From Marasmius tenuissimus (taxonomy: Eukaryota; Basidiomycota; Agaricomycetes; Agaricales; Marasmiaceae): a DNA stretch of 64,000 nt. Both the position numbers and the translations under genes were made by a program. Positions 22,430-34,500 of the stretch are shown here, in pieces. Each line of letters begins with the position of its first letter. Position 1 is the first letter of the stretch. The stretch lies in the NCBI GenBank assembly GCA_029532415.1, contig JAQOTA010000054.1, forward strand, positions 3,410,001 through 3,474,000. The letters run 5' to 3'. The notes beneath the pieces were generated by a model. It searched no databases. It was given only the letters and a program-made list of their open reading frames with translations, and had not been told where the DNA came from.

Positions 22430-24865
22430 ATGATGATGCTCGTCGCTTCCTTTGTCGTACTTGTTCAGTTCGGTATCGCTTTCGCGAGTCCTCTCGCAAG
22501 CCCAACTATCTCTTTGGACACTGCGACCGCCACTGGGACGAGTAGTGGACAGGTTGCTAAGTTTCTCGGTATACCCTACGCTCAACCTCCGTACGCTTGG
22601 CAACTACGTATCTCGCGTCCCTGTTTGACACAAAACTCATCTTTAGGACTGGGAACCGACGGTTCCGCCCTCCAGAACCCATCGCACCCTACACGGGATC
22701 AATCGATGCTACCAACTACGGAACGGCTTGCCCACAACAACGAGACCGGGTCCCCGATGAGCTTCCTGCGAGCGGCATTTTCGATATCCTTGTCAACATT
22801 GTTGAGACGGCTGCTGTACCTGACAGTGAAGACTGTGAGCCTCATGGCATTCTCGATGGAACTGTACCACTAACAATATGACTCACGCAGGCCTCAAGAT
22901 CAATGTGATCAAACCTGCGAACACAGCCGCGAGCTCCCGGCTTCCTGTTCTTGTGGTAAGTTCTGTAGTGGTCGTTTCCAGTTTGGTTTGTTGACGTCTA
23001 TCTTTTACAGTGGATCTTTGGAGGTGCTATAGTACTCCTCCCTCCATGGCTCGAGAGCTACTAACAGTACTCAATCGCAGGTGCATTTGAATCAGGCTCG
23101 CCATCTCGGTACTCCTTCCCATTCTCTATCGACTCCGCCCGTCACTAACGATTGTGATCAGAAACGATGGCACGAGCATTATTGAACGTTCGCTCGAGCT
23201 AAACGAGCCCGTTATATACGTTTCAATGGATTATAGATCCAACGGTAAGATCAGCAGCCTTCGGAATTGTCTCATCCCGCTCACTACGTATCAATGACAA
23301 ATGTAGGCTTCGGGTTCCTGGCAAGTCAGGAAGTCAAAGATGCTGGTGTCGGCAATCTTGGTCTTCGTGACCGTAAGTCGCATTCTTTACCGCTGGGGCG
23401 AACGAAGTATTCACTACCAGTTTCAGAAAGAGAAGCCCTGCGCTGGGTGCAAAAGTACATCAGTGCTTTTGGAGGAGATCCCAAGAAAGTCACCATGTAA
23501 GTCGACCTATACCTATCACCCGCATCAACCATGGGTTCCTGACCCCTGGAACCAAGTTGGGGTGAATCTGCTGGGGCTATATCGACTGCACTTCACATGG
23601 TCACGAACAATGGAGATACGGAGGGACTCTTCCGTGCTGCGTTCATGCAATCGGGTTCCACGATCCCAGTAGGAGACATCACCAATGGCCAAAAATGTAC
23701 GCTTTTTTCTCGTCCAATAACATTTTCGCCAACCTAATGGCGCCCGCAGACTACGACCAGATCGTAACTGATACTGGTTGTTCAGGATCCTCAGATACTC
23801 TAGATTGTCTGCGCCAAGTTCCCTACGACAAGCTAAAGGATGCTATCAACAACACGCCAGGAGTCTTTAGCTACCAGGTACTCCCGTTGGATATTTCGGT
23901 GCAATCTGTGTACTCACACCGATCGTCTTTCTCTTCCAAAACAGGCCCTGCATCTGACCTGGGTGCCGCGGATAGACGGAAGCTTCCTCACTGATTCTCC
24001 TCTCAGGTTGGCACAGCAAGGGAAGGTCGCAAACATTCCTTTCGTCTCAGGTGACTCCTTCCCCTTCATCCAGATTCACCAAGCTAACAAGGTAATTGAT
24101 AGGTAACTGCGACGACGAAGGGACAGTGTTCTCACTCTTCAGTCTCAACGTAACGTATGTTCTCGTTTGCCGCGCGTCACCTCACATTCCATTGACTTCA
24201 TCTATCATAGCACCGATCCAGACGCTCGAGGATATCTCAAAAATGTGCTTCTACCTCCAGGTGTTCCCGAGACTGACCTCGACGATATCATGCGGGTCTA
24301 CCCTCAGGACATCACTCAAGGGTCACCGTACGACACGTCGATCCTCAACGCCCCTACACCCCAGTTCAAGAGGCTTTCCTCGATACAAGGCGACGCGGTC
24401 TTCCAGATGCCCCGGAGATTACTCCTCCAGTCACTCAGTGGCAGGCAAAATGCATGGTCGTTCCGTGAGTCCATTTAGGCCCTCCTACCGTCGCCATAGT
24501 TGACTGAAGACTCAATAGTAAGCAAACGCTTCAAAGCCTTTCCCTTCGTCGGTTCTGTGAGTTATTCTAAGAGCCTCGCCATTACAACCATATATGAACT
24601 CACTTTTCGATAGGCTCACGGAACGGATCTGCTCAACGTTTACGGAGGAGGCGAACTGACCAACTATCTCATTCACTTCACCTCGAACTTGAACCCCAAC
24701 GGAAATTCCGTCGCCCAGTGGCCACAATATACCCCAGACTCGCCCAATTTGCTCACTTTGCAGCCAGAGATTTCGGTACTCACACCTGTTGTCGTGACGC
24801 AGGATACCTACAGGACGGAGGCGATGGATGTTTTCAGGAGAGTGCTACTCGACCATCCGTTGTGA
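22430..24865 (+). CDS. Secreted type-B carboxylesterase / lipase
   Basis: Fifteen exons: 22430-22590, 22647-22834, 22891-22955, 23011-23023 (13 nt), 23081-23108, 23162-23244, 23307-23372, 23427-23496, 23557-23696, 23750-23877, 23945-24050, 24103-24154, 24211-24464, 24519-24556, 24614-24865; 547 aa, the usual length. The start MMMLVASFVVLVQFGIAFAS is a signal peptide. Oxyanion-hole segment is WIFGGAFESGSPS, nucleophile elbow IWGESAGA (Ser of GESAG), and the catalytic histidine sits in AHGTDLLN. FLGIPYAQPPTGNRRFRPP is the conserved N-terminal block of this alpha/beta-hydrolase family. Likely an extracellular ester hydrolase; the substrate is not predictable. Every short exon is required to keep conserved blocks in phase. 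Confidence 0.93.
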
Positions 24866-25271
24866 ACAGGAGTTGTTCAGGCCGCGACCTCTAGTTAGAT
24901 AAAATACGCCTGTGCTTGAATTCAATACAATTCTACATTCTACCGTCACCAGTCGGAATGTTTCCTTTCCCTCGCGAGACCCCGCGTGAGTCTTGCGCCA
25001 CAGCTTACTACTCAACCAGCTAGCGCGATCGTCACGCCATCATATCCCGTGTGGTTATTTCAGAGCCTGAAGATCGAAAGGTGAGGCCGATTTATCTCTT
25101 CACTTTCATCATCGATTACGGCTATCTCATTGACCTCGTCAGTCTATTTCAGCAACCCTGTCGGGCTACATAACAAACAGCTTACTCTTCCTCTTCCTTG
25201 CTCTCATGCTAGGCCGTCTCAGATCGTTGTTATTTTCACCAGCCATAGATCCTTCTGCTTTTCGAGCTCAA
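24866..25271. other. Intergenic region upstream of MsrA
   Basis: No coding signal. It contains a CT-rich stretch around 25170-25205 of the kind common before fungal start sites. Confidence 0.45.
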
Positions 25272-25991
25272 ATGTCTACAAGTGCGTTCCGATAGAGCCC
25301 TGTCCAATTCGCACAGCTAATACCCGACAACAAAAAACCGCAGACGCTAGTCCAGAAGTTGCTACATTCGCTTCCGGGTGTTTCTGGGGAGTCGAGCACA
25401 TCTTCTTGAAGCACTATCCTCCAACCGAGAACAAGGGAATCTTGAGGACAGCTGTTGGGTATACCGGTGGAAAGGAAGACTCTACGAACCCTGATTACAG
25501 AACTGTCTGCTCGGGCTCTACGGGTCATGCTGAAGCGTTGAGGATCGAGTTTGATCCTAACGTTGTATCTTATGCAGAGCTCGTCGGTGCGTTGCCCCAG
25601 AGGAATATCGTTATGAACATGGTTGACCAAAAAGATTGTTTTTTAACTCTAGAGTTCTTCTACCGCACACACGATCCGACGACTGCGAACAGACAGGGAG
25701 CTGATGTTGGCACTCGTGCGTTGCCCTACTTTTCTCTTGTACTCATCGGAATCTCTATACGTTCGAACAGAATATCGTTCCGCCATTTTCACGAACACAC
25801 CTGACCAACTCGAGGTAGCGAAGCGGGTCACAGCTGAGGTGCAGGAGAAGCATTTCACCCCAAAGGGACAGAAGATTGTCACAGAAATCATCGAAGCAGG
25901 ACCGTGGTGGGACGCAGAGGAATACCACCAACTGTATCTCTTCAAGAATCCGACTGGGTACCAGTGCCCAACCCATCGTCTTCATTGGTGA
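25272..25991 (+). CDS. msrA: Peptide methionine-(S)-sulfoxide reductase MsrA
   Basis: Exons 25272-25281 (10 nt), 25344-25586, 25653-25715, 25771-25991; 178 aa. Residue 14 onwards reads GCFWGVEHIF, with the nucleophilic Cys in GCFWG. [45 protein letters not shown] and PWWDAEEYHQLYL are the remaining family blocks. A cysteine near the C-terminus (GYQCPTH) could be the resolving residue. The enzyme repairs oxidised methionine using thioredoxin. The start ATG-TCT-ACA-A spliced to ACGCTAG was chosen because it gives MSTNASPEVATFASGCFWG, while the longer open frame upstream begins with a non-ATG codon. No targeting peptide, so probably cytosolic. Confidence 0.94.
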
Positions 25992-26584
25992 TTAAGAACG
26001 GTGTATATTGATTCGTGATGAATGTAGCTTGTATCTTCCTTGTACATTATTTCTATCTGAGCTTTGACTAGTGACTCTCAAGAGCCAGAACTGTCGAGCA
26101 AGGATGGTTTAAGTTGCAAGATGCGATGGACTCTAACGACAACTGGAAGCGTACACGTATTCCAAAACCGTGGAAGTAAGCCTATGACTACATTCCGATC
26201 CTCCCAAATCTTCCACAAACAAATCTCCATCGGAGAGGACGCCATCAGATGTGTAACCAGCCCGTCCCTATAAAAGTAACAAGGTGTTGGTGCCGAACGA
26301 GCGATGTCAGCGCATACCCAAGGGCATGCTCATCGATTTGCACCGGCATATATCGTCATGGGCGTTTTTGATTGTGGAAGAATCGAAGAAAAAATTGCTT
26401 GCACAAGAGAATATAAAGGCCCCTCAAATCCCACGATCACATGCAAAACATGGGCATGTGATGAGTTAAGGGCAGGCCGTTGCGCGATCTCGTATGACTC
26501 GCGTGCTTGTTGTTTTTTCGCCTTGTTCCCTGTCTACTGCATCGAGCTCCTTCGACTGTTCTTCTCGTGTATCTCTCTCTGGAG
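25992..26584. other. Intergenic region upstream of the SNF2 gene
   Basis: ORFs here are short and lack protein-like composition. TATAAAGG at 26414-26421 is a possible core promoter element for the SNF2 gene. Confidence 0.4.
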
Positions 26585-29500
26585 ATGTCTTCGGCAGCTG
26601 GATCTTCGCCACCGCCTGTTTTTGATGGCTTGTCAGAGCCCCCAGCCAGTACGGCACCGTCGAGCCCCCCTCCTGAGGATAACGACCTCGACAAGGACCA
26701 AGATGATGCGAGTATGATCACCCTTTTTGTGAATATGTCTGTCTGACTTCGAAATTTGCTGCAGTCTTCACCAATATTTGGGTTGAGCGATGTGAGTGAA
26801 CTATGAAGACTTACACGTCTCGTTTGTTCACCTCGTTTTCAGGACCCAGAAGAGCGTTTTCAACGATTGAAGTTCGTCCTAGAAAAGTCACAGGCGTACT
26901 CTACTATGCTGAAAGACGCCATGGACAAGTCAAGAGCTGCACGCGCTGAAACCTCAGAAACACCCTCGTCTCCAGCCAAAAAATCGGCCAAGGCACGGGG
27001 CAGAAAGTCAGCTAGAACAAGAAAACGCACAGTCTTTGAGGATAGTGAAGATGAAGAAGAGGAAAATCCCTTCAAGCGCCATAAAACCTCACACGAACCT
27101 TCAGAAGACGCCCCACCCAGCAATCCGGCAGACGAGACGACTATATTTACCCAACCCAAGGCCATCACTGGCGCCAAATTGAAGGACTATCAGTTAGAAG
27201 GGCTACAGTGGATGGTCTCCTTGCATTCGACTGGTGTTTGCGGTATCCTCGGTAAGAGTCTCCAACAGCAATGACCGCACTCGAACCTGACAGCTCGATC
27301 CTCCCCCTAGCTGACGAAATGGGACTCGGAAAGGTGCCCTTGAAATTGACACTCACCATCAAGCAAAAGCTTACGAAAATGCTCATAGACTCTACAAACG
27401 ATCTCATTCACAGCATACCTCCGTGAGGTCAACCCACATCCGGACCCAATTCTCATCGTGTGCCCTCTGAGCGTCCTCCATAACTGGATCGCCGAGTACA
27501 AGAAGTTCGCTCCCAGCGTACGCGTTTTGTGATTTCATCCCGCGCTTTTCCTTCTCTCTGACGTACCGTTCTACTTGTAGATCCCAGTGTTGATGTATCA
27601 TGGAACCCCTGATGAGCGCGCAGAATTACGCAAATCACAGATGCCAAGGCTGGAACCCAAACACAGACCAGGAGAGGGAGGACCTACAGCATCATCGTCT
27701 AAAGCCAAAGCCAAAGCGAAGGGGAAAGGGAAAAGAGCGCCGCCGCCAAAACGGGGAAGGTCTACTAGAGGCCGAGGTCGAGGCAGAGGCAGGGCTGCCC
27801 GGACAGAAGAAGAGGACGAGGAAGAAGAGCCCCAGACACGAAATGACGACGAAGTAGATGAGGCCTACAGGAACTTTCCTATAGTGGTCACTACATATGA
27901 AATGATCATCAAAGATCGTGTTCACCTTGCTGAACATAGTTGGGGCTATATCGTTGTGGATGAAGGGCACCGGCTGAAGAATCTTGATTGCAAGCTGATG
28001 CAGGAGATTAAGAAGTATCACTCGGCTTGTCGAATGATACTGACGGGTACTCCATTACAAGTACGTTCTTCCCCCCCATTAATCTCCGTGGCGTGTTCCC
28101 TGACTACCTCCTTTCGTTTGTTTAGAACAACCTCTCAGAGTTATGGGCACTCATGAACTTTGTCCTACCGGATATTTTCAATGATTTGAATTCATTCCAA
28201 GACTGGTAAGTCCTCGACCCGTCAAATTCACGGCAAGATTCTCATCATGCCTCACGTATAGGTTCAACCTTCCAGAGATGCGAATGACACTCGGCACCAA
28301 GCGCACCGACGAACTCGTCCACTCCCTTCACGCCGTCTTGAAACCCTTCATCCTCCGGCGTCTCAAAGTCGATGTGGAGTCCAACCTTCCTCCCAAAAAG
28401 GAGTACGTTTTGTATGCGCCCCTTAGTATCAATCAGCGAGAGGCGTACGACAAAGTTCTTGACGGAAGTCTGCGTTCACACCTCATGAAAGGTGTGCAGG
28501 AACCGGCACCAGTGGAGAAGAAGATCGATGTTGACTCGCCTCGACGACTGAGGAATCGTGTCGGATCGTCGAAGAAGGCATACCTAGTCGATGGGGATGA
28601 CGATGAGTATTTCGACAATCTGGCGAAGGGCGAGCTGGACGAGGACCGTCAGGCTAAGGACGCTGCGAAGGCGGAGTCGTACAAACTACAAGCTGCTCGT
28701 GAGTTACCTACGCTTCGAATGCAAACCTTCCCTTGACTGTGCTTGGCAAACAGGTAAAAAAGTTAACAACTTGAAGCTCCAGAACACGGTGATGCAGTTG
28801 CGCAAAGTCTGCTCGCATCCGTTCCTCTTCGACTGGCCTGTCGATCCCAAGACCAACGATCTTGTGCTCAACGACGAGCTTGTCGCCGCAAGTGGGAAGA
28901 TGATGGTCCTGGATCGATTACTGACCGAACTCTTCCGGCGGAAACACAAAGTACTTCTATTCAGTCAGTTCACGACCATGCTCGACATCATAGAGGTAAG
29001 CTGCGCGTTCACGTCCTCTCGATACCTTTATTGACCAATAACCAAAGGATTGGGCTTGCGAACTCAAGAGTTGGAAGATATGTCGTATCGACGGTTCGAC
29101 CTCTCCTATCGACCGTCGTAACCAAATGGACATCTTCCAGAATGGCGGGGACGATCCAAACGCACCACAACTTTTCTTGCTGAGCACCAGAGCTGGTGGT
29201 CTGGGCATCACACTGACAGCCGCGGACACGGTCATATTCTACGATCAAGACTGGGTGCGTTTTTGACCTTACACGATCAAAAGTCGAAGCCCGCGAATCT
29301 CAAACACAATCCTAGAATCCCCAAATGGACGCACAAGCCCAGGATCGTGCCCACCGAATTGGTCAAACCAAACCCGTGCTGATCTTCCGAATCGTCAGCG
29401 CCCACACTATCGAGACAAAGATCATGCAAAAAGCGACGGAAAAGCGTCAATTGGAGGCTTTAGTTATCGCCAAGGGCAAGTTTAAGACACCAGCTGCTGC

Positions 29501-29813
29501 TCCCAGTCGGGGCAAGGAGACGATGGCCGAAATGGCTGCATCGTTACTTCGGCTCGAGGGAGAGAAGATTGACGTTGTTCCTAATACGTCGGAAGGGAAA
29601 GCAAACGTTATCAGCAACGAGGATCTCGATATGCTTTTGGATCGTCGACCAGAGGTGTTCGCCGACAGATTGAAGGGTTGGACTTCTGCTGGTGGCCAGG
29701 ACGTTCTCGAGTCGCAAGCGAGTAGGAAGACCGCGTTTGCGGTTTACGAGGCACCTGGGGACCAGGGCAATGATGCGTTGGCGATGATGCTTGGTGAGAA
29801 TGACAATGAGTGA
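26585..29813 (+). CDS. SNF2-family chromatin remodeller, HELLS/LSH/Irc5 type
   Basis: Exons 26765-26791, 26843-27251, 27311-27333 (23 nt), 27389-27517, 27581-28060, 28126-28205, 28262-28698, 28754-28995, 29048-29254, 29316-29813 join in phase (844 codons). Helicase motifs: ADEMGLGK-T (I, split by an intron), [10 protein letters not shown] (II), LTGTPLQNNLSELW (III), then [16 protein letters not shown] and [12 protein letters not shown] (V-VI). Between Ia and II sits a basic/acidic insert ([15 protein letters not shown] to EEEDEEEE). The family remodels nucleosomes and, in HELLS/DDM1, supports DNA methylation. The most protein-like first exon (26585-26711, [15 protein letters not shown]) is one base out of phase with exon 2, so the 5' end is unresolved; an alternative in-phase ATG lies at about 26625. 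Confidence 0.9.
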
Positions 29814-30118
29814 GATTGGTATACACGATAGTATATTCTTGGTCACATCTCGCATTTTCTTGTTAATTTGTATCTATAATAGCCATGTATTCCAGTAGTG
29901 TACATATAATCAACTTGGATTAATTAACAGTCTTCTTGGAGGTTTAGCTAGTACTCAAGCCAATGTAGACACGGACGGAACGGAGACTGATCATTAGGTT
30001 TCATTACATTTCGAAAGATTTTAAATACGCACAAGTAGCTACAATTATGGTATCCTTTACAATAGATAGACATCATGTCCTATACATGGCAGCATCAATC
30101 TAAAGATCATCAGACAGT
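29814..30118. other. Convergent 3' intergenic region
   Basis: AT-rich tail-to-tail spacer between the SNF2 gene and the siderophore transporter. It holds several TTAATTAA-like and TATTTC stretches that could serve 3'-end formation; nothing coding. Confidence 0.5.
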
Positions 30119-32148
30119 CTAATCATCTTCCTCCTCATCAAGCCGCTCTCCATCCGGCGCGACATTCATAACAGCATTCTGTTGCTTCCCCAAGTAAAAG
30201 TTGGTCTGGAAACACGCGGCAATCAGCGAAATGACCGACAACCAGAGCGCGGGGACTATCAAGTGCCCAAGTGTCTCTTGGTACGCCGAAATCGCTCCTT
30301 GTCTTATGGGATCGTCAAAGTCATACTCCCGTATGGCTGTAATATTCCCAAAGAACTTTTCAACCTGCTCGTCGGTGACTTCATCAGGGAGATAACTGCG
30401 CAGCAGCCCAGGCATCCAGTTCGACCATATAACGTATGCGGAAGCAGCACCGAGGGCGGATCCGATCTTGGTCCACAACGCCAAAAGTGCCAAAGTCAAC
30501 GCAAGGTCTTGGTGGGGAACTGAAGCCTGTGCGGAGACACGTGTGCCTACGACGCTGCAAGAGCCTCCGATACCGATGAGAATTTGAGAGGCTATCAGAG
30601 GGAACGAGTTTGTTGTCGCTCGTCCGCTGTCTCCGAGAATGATAGCGATCCCGAAAATCTTGATGATGAGACCGACAATTTGAAGGTGCTTGTAGCGGTG
30701 TGTCCATCGATGGATGATTCCAACGAGGATGCCAGATAGACAAAGGGAGATGGTCATGATGTTGTTGAAGTATGCAACATTTTGGACGGACCAAGTCTTG
30801 GTGATAAGAACGTAGGAACCGAAATAGATTCCACGTAATTGTCCTGAGACTGCAATGTTGTTAGCAATGGCGAGAAAAATGAAACAGGAATGGGACTCAC
30901 AGAAGTAGAAGAAATCGATCACCACTGCGGAAATGAATGTTCGGTTCACCAGGAGCCGTCTCGGTGCACTGGGCATACGAGCCACGTATTTCTCGTAGAC
31001 GACGTAGGCCATGAGAAATATCGTTCCGAAAGTCATGGCGGAAATGACCAGAGGATTTGTTAGACCGCCCTTCGCGTAACTCTTGGTAACAAACGGAAGG
31101 AGTAGAAGGCCCCACCCAGCACCCAGCAAGAATAACCCGAAGGCATCGATTTCTTCCAAATTATGCTTCGCTTGCTCCAACCATGTTTTCTCCTCCTCCA
31201 CGGCTTTGGCAACTCCCGTCCTCAAAAGGCTTTGCCTCTCCGCCTCGCTCCCCGATAGCGCTCTACGACGAGCAGCGTTACTGGAGGCGATATTCACGAC
31301 CCCCTCTTTCTGCGCTTTCCGTTCGAGATATATCAATGTGACGATAGCAGGGCCCAGGACGACCGGGATGATGATAGCAAACATGGCGTAACCCCACCGC
31401 CACCTCTCGCCTTCACTGAAAGCATCCACTATCTTCCCCGAAAACCAAGTGTTGATAACGAACGGAAGGGAGAGAATCGCGCCCACGAATCCCCGCCATT
31501 CCAGCGTTGTTAAATCTCCGACTATAATCCCGTTTAGGAGATCAAGGCCCGAACTTGCGATCGCCACAAATACAGCACCGGAAATATACACCTGGATTGT
31601 CGGGGACGTGGCAACGACGATGTAACCAGCGACGTAGAACACCAATACCACTGTATAGGTATATGGACGAGATGTGATGTCTGCCAGTTTGGCAACGAAG
31701 GGTTTGCATACTGCAGAGACAATGTTGGTAGCAATAGCTAGAGATGCGAGACCGCTACTGTGCTTTCCGAATGTAGAGGTGGCGAAGGGGGCATAGTGAG
31801 GCGTGGTGGAATTATCCAGAGCGTAGGCCCAGGCGCAGACAACAATCGAGATGCTGACGGCCCAGAATGTGGCTCTTCCTGCTTGTGCTGTACGGTAGAC
31901 TGCTTCCATTCTAGTGACTCCCTGCGATTGGAAATACTCCTGAGGTTCATGGCCATGGTGCCTCGAGTTGCTGAAGCCTGATCCAACGTCTGGGGAGTCC
32001 AAATCTGTATATCGATGCCTTTCTGAGGAGAGTTCTCGACTGACTGCCAGATACTCAGAGCCTGACCTGTGTATAATTATCAGGGTTGTTGTCGACAAGG
32101 AAGCAAAAATGCAACTCACAGGCGTACAGAACCTCTCGAAGAATTCAT
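30119..32148 (-). CDS. Siderophore-iron transporter (MFS, MirB/Sit/ARN type)
   Basis: Exons 32148-32120 (29 nt), 32066-30901, 30849-30119; 641 aa. A hydrophilic N-terminus leads to QGVTRMEAVYR, then about 14 hydrophobic helices, starting FWAVSISIVVCAWAYALDN and LADITSRPYTYTVVLVFYVAGY. WRGFVGAILSLPFVINTWFSGKIVDAF and RWRWGYAMFAIIIPVVL are characteristic of fungal siderophore transporters. The function is H+-coupled uptake of ferric siderophores at the plasma membrane or endosomes. The start was chosen from the phase of the 53-nt first intron; the longer frame has no ATG. An ATCAGATAA iron-GATA site lies about 200 bp upstream. The ferric reductase at 42.6-44.7 kb is a likely functional partner. 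Confidence 0.93.
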
Positions 32149-32344
32149 TGTAGTCCAACAAATGATCAAGACCCAATCACTCCTGCCGATAGTTCAACTT
32201 TTGATAAAAAGAAAAGACATGGAGAGGCTATACCTTTTAGGTCTTGTCGAAGATTAGAATAGATCCAGGACGTAGAGATAAAGGGGGAGGGAAAAGAGCA
32301 GCAAGTACAGTGACAGAGATGACTGTGTCTGGCAGGTCGTGCGT

Positions 32345-32353
32345 ATCAGATAA
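32345..32353 (+). promoter_or_regulatory. Iron-responsive GATA site (ATCWGATAA)
   Basis: ATCAGATAA matches exactly the ATCWGATAA consensus of fungal iron-repressor GATA factors (Urbs1/SREA/Sre1 family). It lies 197 bp upstream of the siderophore-transporter start on the opposite strand. In known systems the repressor binds when iron is plentiful. Repression here is inferred from motif and gene identity. Confidence 0.65.
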
Positions 32354-32407
32354 GATCGAGGTAAATCCGGCCGGATATCTCCGCACGGCAATAAATAGCG
32401 AAGATCT

Positions 32408-33001
32408 CAGGGCAAAGCTAGCTTCTTTTTTTTTTGTGTTCTCGGATTACCGCTAGCAGATAAGACTATCTACCAAGGCGCGGGGGCTATGTAGTCTATA
32501 ATCTAGATATGTAGTAGATGGACATTAGCCCAGCCATTCTTTGAGCGTCCGTCTGTGTAGTCTCCATGGTTGCGCTGAGTGATCATCTTCGTGTAGTAAG
32601 AGATGTGACTCAAGGACACTGAGCAGGGTTCCCCCCCTAACCGCGATGAAACGAGACATTGGAAATCGTAGTGGAGCGGCAGGGGTAGGTTTCATCCCAC
32701 TCAACTTCCCCTAGAGGTCCAGCACAGGGCCACCAATCACATCACCAGAACGGACGAGTCGCATCTCTTACTACACGAAGCATCACTCAGCGCAACCATA
32801 GAGACTACACAGACGGACGCTCAAAGAATGGCTGGGCTAATGTCCATCTACTACATACCTAGATTATAGACTACATAGCCCCCGCGCCTTGGTAGATAGT
32901 CTTACCTGCTAGCGGTAATCCGAGAACCCAAAAAAAAAAAAAAGAGATGTGACTCGTCCGTTCTGGTGATGTGATTAGTGGTCCTGCAGGGCAAAGCTAG
33001 C
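32408..33001. repeat. Nested fold-back repeat flanked by 15-bp direct repeats
   Basis: Two arms of about 186 bp, at 32426-32611 and 32756-32940, are near-perfect inverted copies, for example GTAGTAGATGGACATTAGCC on the left against its complement on the right, with a poly-T start and poly-A end. A second inverted pair overlaps it: about 32722-32768 against 32943-32987 (ATCACATCACCAGAACGGAC and its complement). CAGGGCAAAGCTAGC is repeated directly at 32408-32422 and 32987-33001. There is no ORF. The structure could be a fold-back transposon or a MITE that inserted and was partly copied in inverse orientation. It sits between the siderophore transporter and the PEBP pair. Confidence 0.8.
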
Positions 33002-33245
33002 ACGGTTCGAATTGTATTGTCCTCTCGCGGAGTCGCAAGAAGTTAAAGAACACGATGTCGGGATTTCTGATTCTCACATACGAAGCTGAGTTCTCGAATT
33101 TTCACAGGTAATCACTACCAACACACAAAGGGAAAACAGGTAAGGTCCATTTCTGGTACAGATAAAATATAGTTCCTTTCTTAACGACTGTCGTCGACTA
33201 CACCCGGCGTCACGAGATGCTTGCGGAGAGCCCTCCTGTTTCATA

Positions 33246-34034
33246 TCAGGTCGAGGGATCGGGTGCGACCAACATAAACGTTCCAGCAATTGGATCGCCG
33301 AGGTTTACGTCCGCAGCGAACGCACCGATGTCGAACAAAGAAGTAGAGGTCGTTGGAGTGACCTCCGTCTGAGAAGCAAATTCGGGTGATTGGCGGAAAA
33401 GAAGGAAGATATACCTAGAAAATAGTGTATTCAAACCTAATCAGCAAGCCTTCTTCCTCTTGGTGAATTCTAAACAAACCTGTGAGCATCGGAGCCTGCG
33501 GGGGGTGTCGGTTGGCGGAATTCAGTGATAGCCGGGGTCGCATTTCGCAGGTTACCACCGGCATTGCTGAAGTTACCACCCAGGAAGTGACGGATCTGAG
33601 CGTTCGTTGGATTCTGGGGGGTCGGTGCATCCGGGTCCACCGTCGCCACAACGAACTGACCACCTCCTACGTTGCCCCGCACAGCAAAAGAGGGTGGGCC
33701 AGCTGTGGCTGAACATAGCGGAAGGGTCAACGAGGAAAAGTAGTTCGCTCCTGGACGGCTGACTTACCATTCCGGGGTAACTGAATACCTGCATGCAGAG
33801 TGATAGAGCTCCCATCGGTTTGGGGCATAGAGACCTCGAGCAAGGCCGTCGGGTTGAAGTTGATGTTCAAGTCCTCAGGGATCTGAACAACGGGATCAGT
33901 ACAAGTCATCGATAGCAAGAAATCGTGATGCTGACATTCGCTGCCTCGAAGGCATTCTTGACTGTGCGAACGTTGGTGTCCTGTCCAAGGACAAGCGAGA
34001 AGCAGGACAATAGAGCGAGGTATGACGGACGCAT
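33246..34034 (-). CDS. Secreted PEBP-like protein, copy 1
   Basis: Exons 34034-33936, 33882-33768, 33708-33480, 33414-33246; 203 aa. The signal peptide is MRPSYLALLSCFSLVLGQ. The phosphatidylethanolamine-binding-protein fold shows in NFNPTALLEVSMP, the ligand-site motif ATVDPDAPTPQNP, IRHFLGGNF and the terminal HRYIFLLFRQSPEF. Secreted fungal members include carboxypeptidase-Y-inhibitor-like proteins, but the exact role is unknown. Intron 1 (53 nt) has the unusual donor GTCAGC, and is supported by a TACTGAT branch site, a TTCAG acceptor and the equivalent intron in copy 2. It is one half of a tandem duplication; both copies share all four exon lengths. Confidence 0.88.
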
Positions 34035-34500
34035 TAGGTTACTGAAACCGAGCTTCCTTGCACCTTTATAAAGGTCTCGTCATGGGAATAAAATCCTCAA
34101 ATTCCCTGGCAAAAGAGAGTGAATGAGTCGCCGTGGAGCCGGAATCGCGACTCCATCAAGGAATAGCATGGTCAATTCTCAAGGTTGGGAAAAGAGCTAG
34201 TCGCGTGTAATAGTTCTGGCAAGGACGCGTCATAGCCGCTGGTACGTTTACTCGGGTAGTTGGCAGGCATGAAGATGTAAAAACCAGGGGGGGGCTTGTT
34301 GCAATCTCAATAACGGATTCGACCTTAGTTCCGAGAAACGGGTCTCAAATGCGACTCTGAGAGACCGAGTTGTGCAATGTCCGCGAAGTATGGGGCAAAA
34401 GATCGTGTGGGCATTCTCTGGTACAAGTAAGATATAGTTCCTTCCTTGACGACTGTCGTCGATTAATACCCCGAGATGCTTGCGGAAATCCTTTTTCATA

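Noticed and set aside
32423..32990. Inverted arms read as LTRs of a retroelement
   Set aside because: LTRs are direct repeats; these arms are inverted and enclose no coding sequence.
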